A stretch of 64,000 bases of DNA. Origin: Paucibacter sp. TC2R-5 (GTDB lineage Bacteria; Pseudomonadota; Gammaproteobacteria; Burkholderiales; Burkholderiaceae_C). Made by a program: the position numbers and the translations under genes. The notes beneath the pieces are model-generated. The model did no database searches. It was not told the origin of the DNA and saw only the letters and a program-made list of their open reading frames with translations. The stretch is from assembly GCF_025717605.1 (NCBI RefSeq), contig NZ_JAJIRQ010000002.1, positions 639,884-703,883 on the forward strand. Direction: 5' to 3'. This document shows, piece by piece, positions 61,926 to 64,000 of the stretch. Position 1 is the stretch's first letter, and each line of letters opens with the position of its first letter.

Positions 61926-63734
61926 TTATGAATCGGCGATATCCACAAAACGCCAGCGATCGCGCGTGAACGGGTGGCGCAAGAAGCCTCGCACCGCTGC
62001 GCTGCACATATCGACGCGGACCGGGTAGTTGTGCGGGTGGTAGGGCAGGTAGGCCAGCATCAATCGTGTTGCCTGGTGCATCAGGGCCAAACGCTCGGGG
62101 CCATCGGGCAGCAGGCGCTGGCGCTCGTACAAGCGGTCGAAGGCGGCCAGCTGGAAGCGCGCATCGTTGGACTGCCCGGCGTTCGGCCCGTAGCCCATGC
62201 CGAGCAAGAAGTCGCCGTCGGGCGAGCCCAGGTCCCAGGTATAGCCCCAGATCATCAATTGCCCGGCCAGCGCTTTCTTGATCAGTTCGCCGAAGGTGGC
62301 GGTCTCGAATTCCATGCGCAGACCGACGGCGTCCATGCGCTTTTTCCACAACTCATGCAAAGCCCGGTCCACCGCAGATTCACGGCCGGCGCGCTTCAAG
62401 GTCAAGGGGCTGCCGTCCGGGTGCAGACGGTAGCCTTCGGCGTCGCGTTTGTCATACCCAAACAAATCCAGCAGCGACTGCGCGCGCGCCAAGTCGGGCC
62501 GGCCGGCTTCGCTGCGCAAGTCCGGCTCGTGGCCATAGATCAGCGAGGGCAGCATGGACTGCGCGGGCAAGGCCTGACCGTGCAAGACCAGCCGCGTTTC
62601 CTCGGCGTTGTCATAGGCCAGCACGATGGCGCGGCGCAGCGCCACGCGCTCTGGCGTGTAGCCGCCGATTTGCGGGTCCTCCAGATTGAAGTAGCTGAAG
62701 GCGATGTCTGAGCCATGGGACTCATAGGCCTGCACCCCGCGCATTTGCAGGTTTGGCGCCAGTCTGCCGTTCGGCACGGCCAGGCGCGCGACGGCCGTGG
62801 GCATCTCCAGCAAGTCGAGGTCACCGCCGGCAAAGGCCAGCCAACGCGGCTGGCTCTCGGTGATGATGCTGATGTGGACCTCATCCAGCAGCGGCAGCCG
62901 CTTGCCGGCCAGGTAACCCCCCACTTGTTCGGCCTGTGCGTGGCCGGCAGGTGGGCCGACGCTGTCGAACACCTGCTCGCGAAAGTTCGGATTGCGCTCC
63001 AGCACGATCAGCGAGCTGCGCCGCCAGTTTTTCAGCCGGAACGGCCCGGTGCCCACCGGGTGCGCCGCGATGTCATCGCCATAGGTCTCGACCACCTCGC
63101 GGGCCACGGCGGAAGCGAAATTGGCGTTGGCAAAGAGATGCACAAAGCGCGGGTCGGGCTCGGCCAAGCGTACTTCGAAGCGGTAGCGATCGAGCGCGCG
63201 CAAGCCGGCTGCCGGCTTGTCGTAGTTGAACGGCTGTTTGCTCTTCAGCGCTTCGTTGCGGATCTCGGACAGGCCCAGAACCTTGGCCGTTTCAAACTGA
63301 TAAAGATGCTCGGTCTTGATGCGCGGGTCGTAAAAGCGCTTGATGCTGAAGACATAGTCCTCGGCCACCAACTCCCGCCTTTTGCCCTTGAAGGCTGGGT
63401 CATCGCTGAAGAAGATGCCGGGCCGGATCGTGAAGATGAAATGCTTGTGGTCGGCCGATACCTCGGGCAGACCGGTCGCCGTCAGCGGCTTCAAGACCAC
63501 CGGGCGGGCCAGGTAGTCATAGGTCAGTGGCGGCTCGAAGATATTGGAGGCCACCGTCACCGAGGTCTGGTCCGACACCTGTGGCAGGTCGAAGCCGACC
63601 TCGGCCGAGTTGAATGCGGTGCGCAGGATTTTCTTGCGACCCCTATCCCCCGCCAAGACCGGCGAATGCAGCCAGCAAGCGCCCGCCAGCGCCGCGCTCT
63701 GGGTCAGAAAACTTCGACGCCGAGCGGCTCTCAC
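61926..63734 (-). CDS. Family 5 extracellular solute-binding protein (oligopeptide type)
   Basis: A 602-residue periplasmic binding protein. A twin-arginine leader (RRRSFLTQSAALAGACW) suggests Tat export. Family 5 features include FEPPLTYDYL, FTIRPGIFFSDDPAF, LVAEDYVFSIKRFYDP, HPVGTGPFRLKNW and ALRRAIVLAYD. It starts with GTG, overlapping the stop of an upstream paralogue by 4 bp, so the two are coupled. Permease genes may lie beyond the window. Ligand probably peptides or a related small molecule. Confidence 0.88.
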   Translation of the reverse strand: MRAARRRSFLTQSAALAGACWLHSPVLAGDRGRKKILRTAFNSAEVGFDLPQVSDQTSVTVASNIFEPPLTYDYLARPVVLKPLTATGLPEVSADHKHFIFTIRPGIFFSDDPAFKGKRRELVAEDYVFSIKRFYDPRIKTEHLYQFETAKVLGLSEIRNEALKSKQPFNYDKPAAGLRALDRYRFEVRLAEPDPRFVHLFANANFASAVAREVVETYGDDIAAHPVGTGPFRLKNWRRSSLIVLERNPNFREQVFDSVGPPAGHAQAEQVGGYLAGKRLPLLDEVHISIITESQPRWLAFAGGDLDLLEMPTAVARLAVPNGRLAPNLQMRGVQAYESHGSDIAFSYFNLEDPQIGGYTPERVALRRAIVLAYDNAEETRLVLHGQALPAQSMLPSLIYGHEPDLRSEAGRPDLARAQSLLDLFGYDKRDAEGYRLHPDGSPLTLKRAGRESAVDRALHELWKKRMDAVGLRMEFETATFGELIKKALAGQLMIWGYTWDLGSPDGDFLLGMGYGPNAGQSNDARFQLAAFDRLYERQRLLPDGPERLALMHQATRLMLAYLPYHPHNYPVRVDMCSAAVRGFLRHPFTRDRWRFVDIADS

Positions 63735-64000
63735 CGTGGCTGCCTCTGGTTCTCGTCAATGTCGACGAAATGCCAGAACTCATAGCGAAACAGCGGCCGG
63801 CGGTAGCCGATCAACCAAGGCTGGGCCATGTCATTGACGATGCGGTGCACATTGGTCTTCTCCGGCACGATGGCCGCCTGGATGCGCTTGGCTTGCAGGA
63901 ACAGTGCTTCGCGCTCGGGGCCATCGGGCAAGACCTGCAATTGATCGTAGATGGCATCGAATTCGGCCGACCGGAAGCGCGCGTAGTTGCGCGCGCCGAT
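63731..64000 (-). CDS. Family 5 solute-binding protein, C-terminal part (cut by window end)
   Basis: The last 89 codons of a second family 5 binding protein; the frame is open to the window edge. Its end (FDAIYDQLQVLPDGPEREAL ... PLFRYEFWHFVDIDENQ) parallels the end of the downstream protein (FDRLYERQRLLPDGPERLAL ... RDRWRFVDIAD), so the two genes are tandem paralogues. Confidence 0.85.
   Translation of the reverse strand: MGARNYARFRSAEFDAIYDQLQVLPDGPEREALFLQAKRIQAAIVPEKTNVHRIVNDMAQPWLIGYRRPLFRYEFWHFVDIDENQRQPR

Overview
The window looks like chromosome from a beta-proteobacterium of the order Burkholderiales, most likely the Rubrivivax/Leptothrix/Roseateles neighbourhood. Supporting signs are the high GC, the gatCAB set divergent from mreB-mreC-mreD-mrdA-rodA, PEP-CTERM surface proteins, an RibH2-type lumazine synthase behind an FMN riboswitch, and a wax ester synthase. 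This placement is inferred from gene content; no rRNA or other taxonomic marker is present. I found no tRNA, rRNA, CRISPR array, insertion sequence or prophage gene.

Layout. 1-7600: 3' part of a secreted pullulanase, a PEP-CTERM protein, a small coiled-coil protein, exonuclease III (opposite strand), and a TonB-dependent receptor behind a LacI-type operator palindrome; this suggests alpha-glucan use. 7600-18670: housekeeping genes pyrE, a DUF4124-like protein, gatCAB, and the cell-shape operon mreBCD-mrdA-rodA, which carries a dispersed intergenic repeat inside it and after it. 18800-21140: a TctD/TctE-like two-component system whose kinase gene ends in a short tandem duplication.

21300-34000 is the most interesting block: a carbohydrate locus that I read as beta-glucan (laminarin-type) utilisation. 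A plus-strand operon encodes a sugar-binding protein, a GH16 endo-glucanase lipoprotein, a secreted fusion of an unrecognised glycosidase-like domain with a cysteine-less formylglycine-generating-enzyme fold, and a polysaccharide deacetylase. A facing minus-strand operon encodes a second, paralogous sugar-binding protein, two permeases, a GH1 beta-glucosidase and the transport ATPase. A LacI-family regulator lies beside it. Both operons start with the same 14-bp palindrome, TGAAAGCGCTTTCA, placed between -35 and -10 elements, so one repressor probably controls both. Polymer would be cut outside, oligosaccharides imported by one transporter served by two binding proteins, and glucose released inside.

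34000-40950: a divergent pair of secreted degradative enzymes (an unusual subtilase and an S1/P1 nuclease), a possible G-quadruplex tract, a TonB-dependent receptor with a His-rich plug followed in frame by an orphan LuxR-type helix-turn-helix, an ice-binding-like PEP-CTERM protein and a glycine-zipper protein. 40900-47000: arsenic resistance operon arsR-arsC-aqpS-arsH with a palindromic operator over the arsR start, then modABC molybdate uptake and an orphan binding protein. 47000-51100: a divergent MurA paralogue, a periplasmic binding-fold protein, an RluA-type pseudouridine synthase, and the riboswitch-controlled ribH. 51100-64000: a very large SNF2 helicase, a metallo-beta-lactamase-fold phosphodiesterase with a CRP-like site upstream, a sigma-54-driven type IV pilin, two alpha/beta hydrolases beside a wax ester synthase, a histidine phosphatase, a GNAT acetyltransferase and two tandem family 5 peptide-binding proteins, the first cut by the window end.
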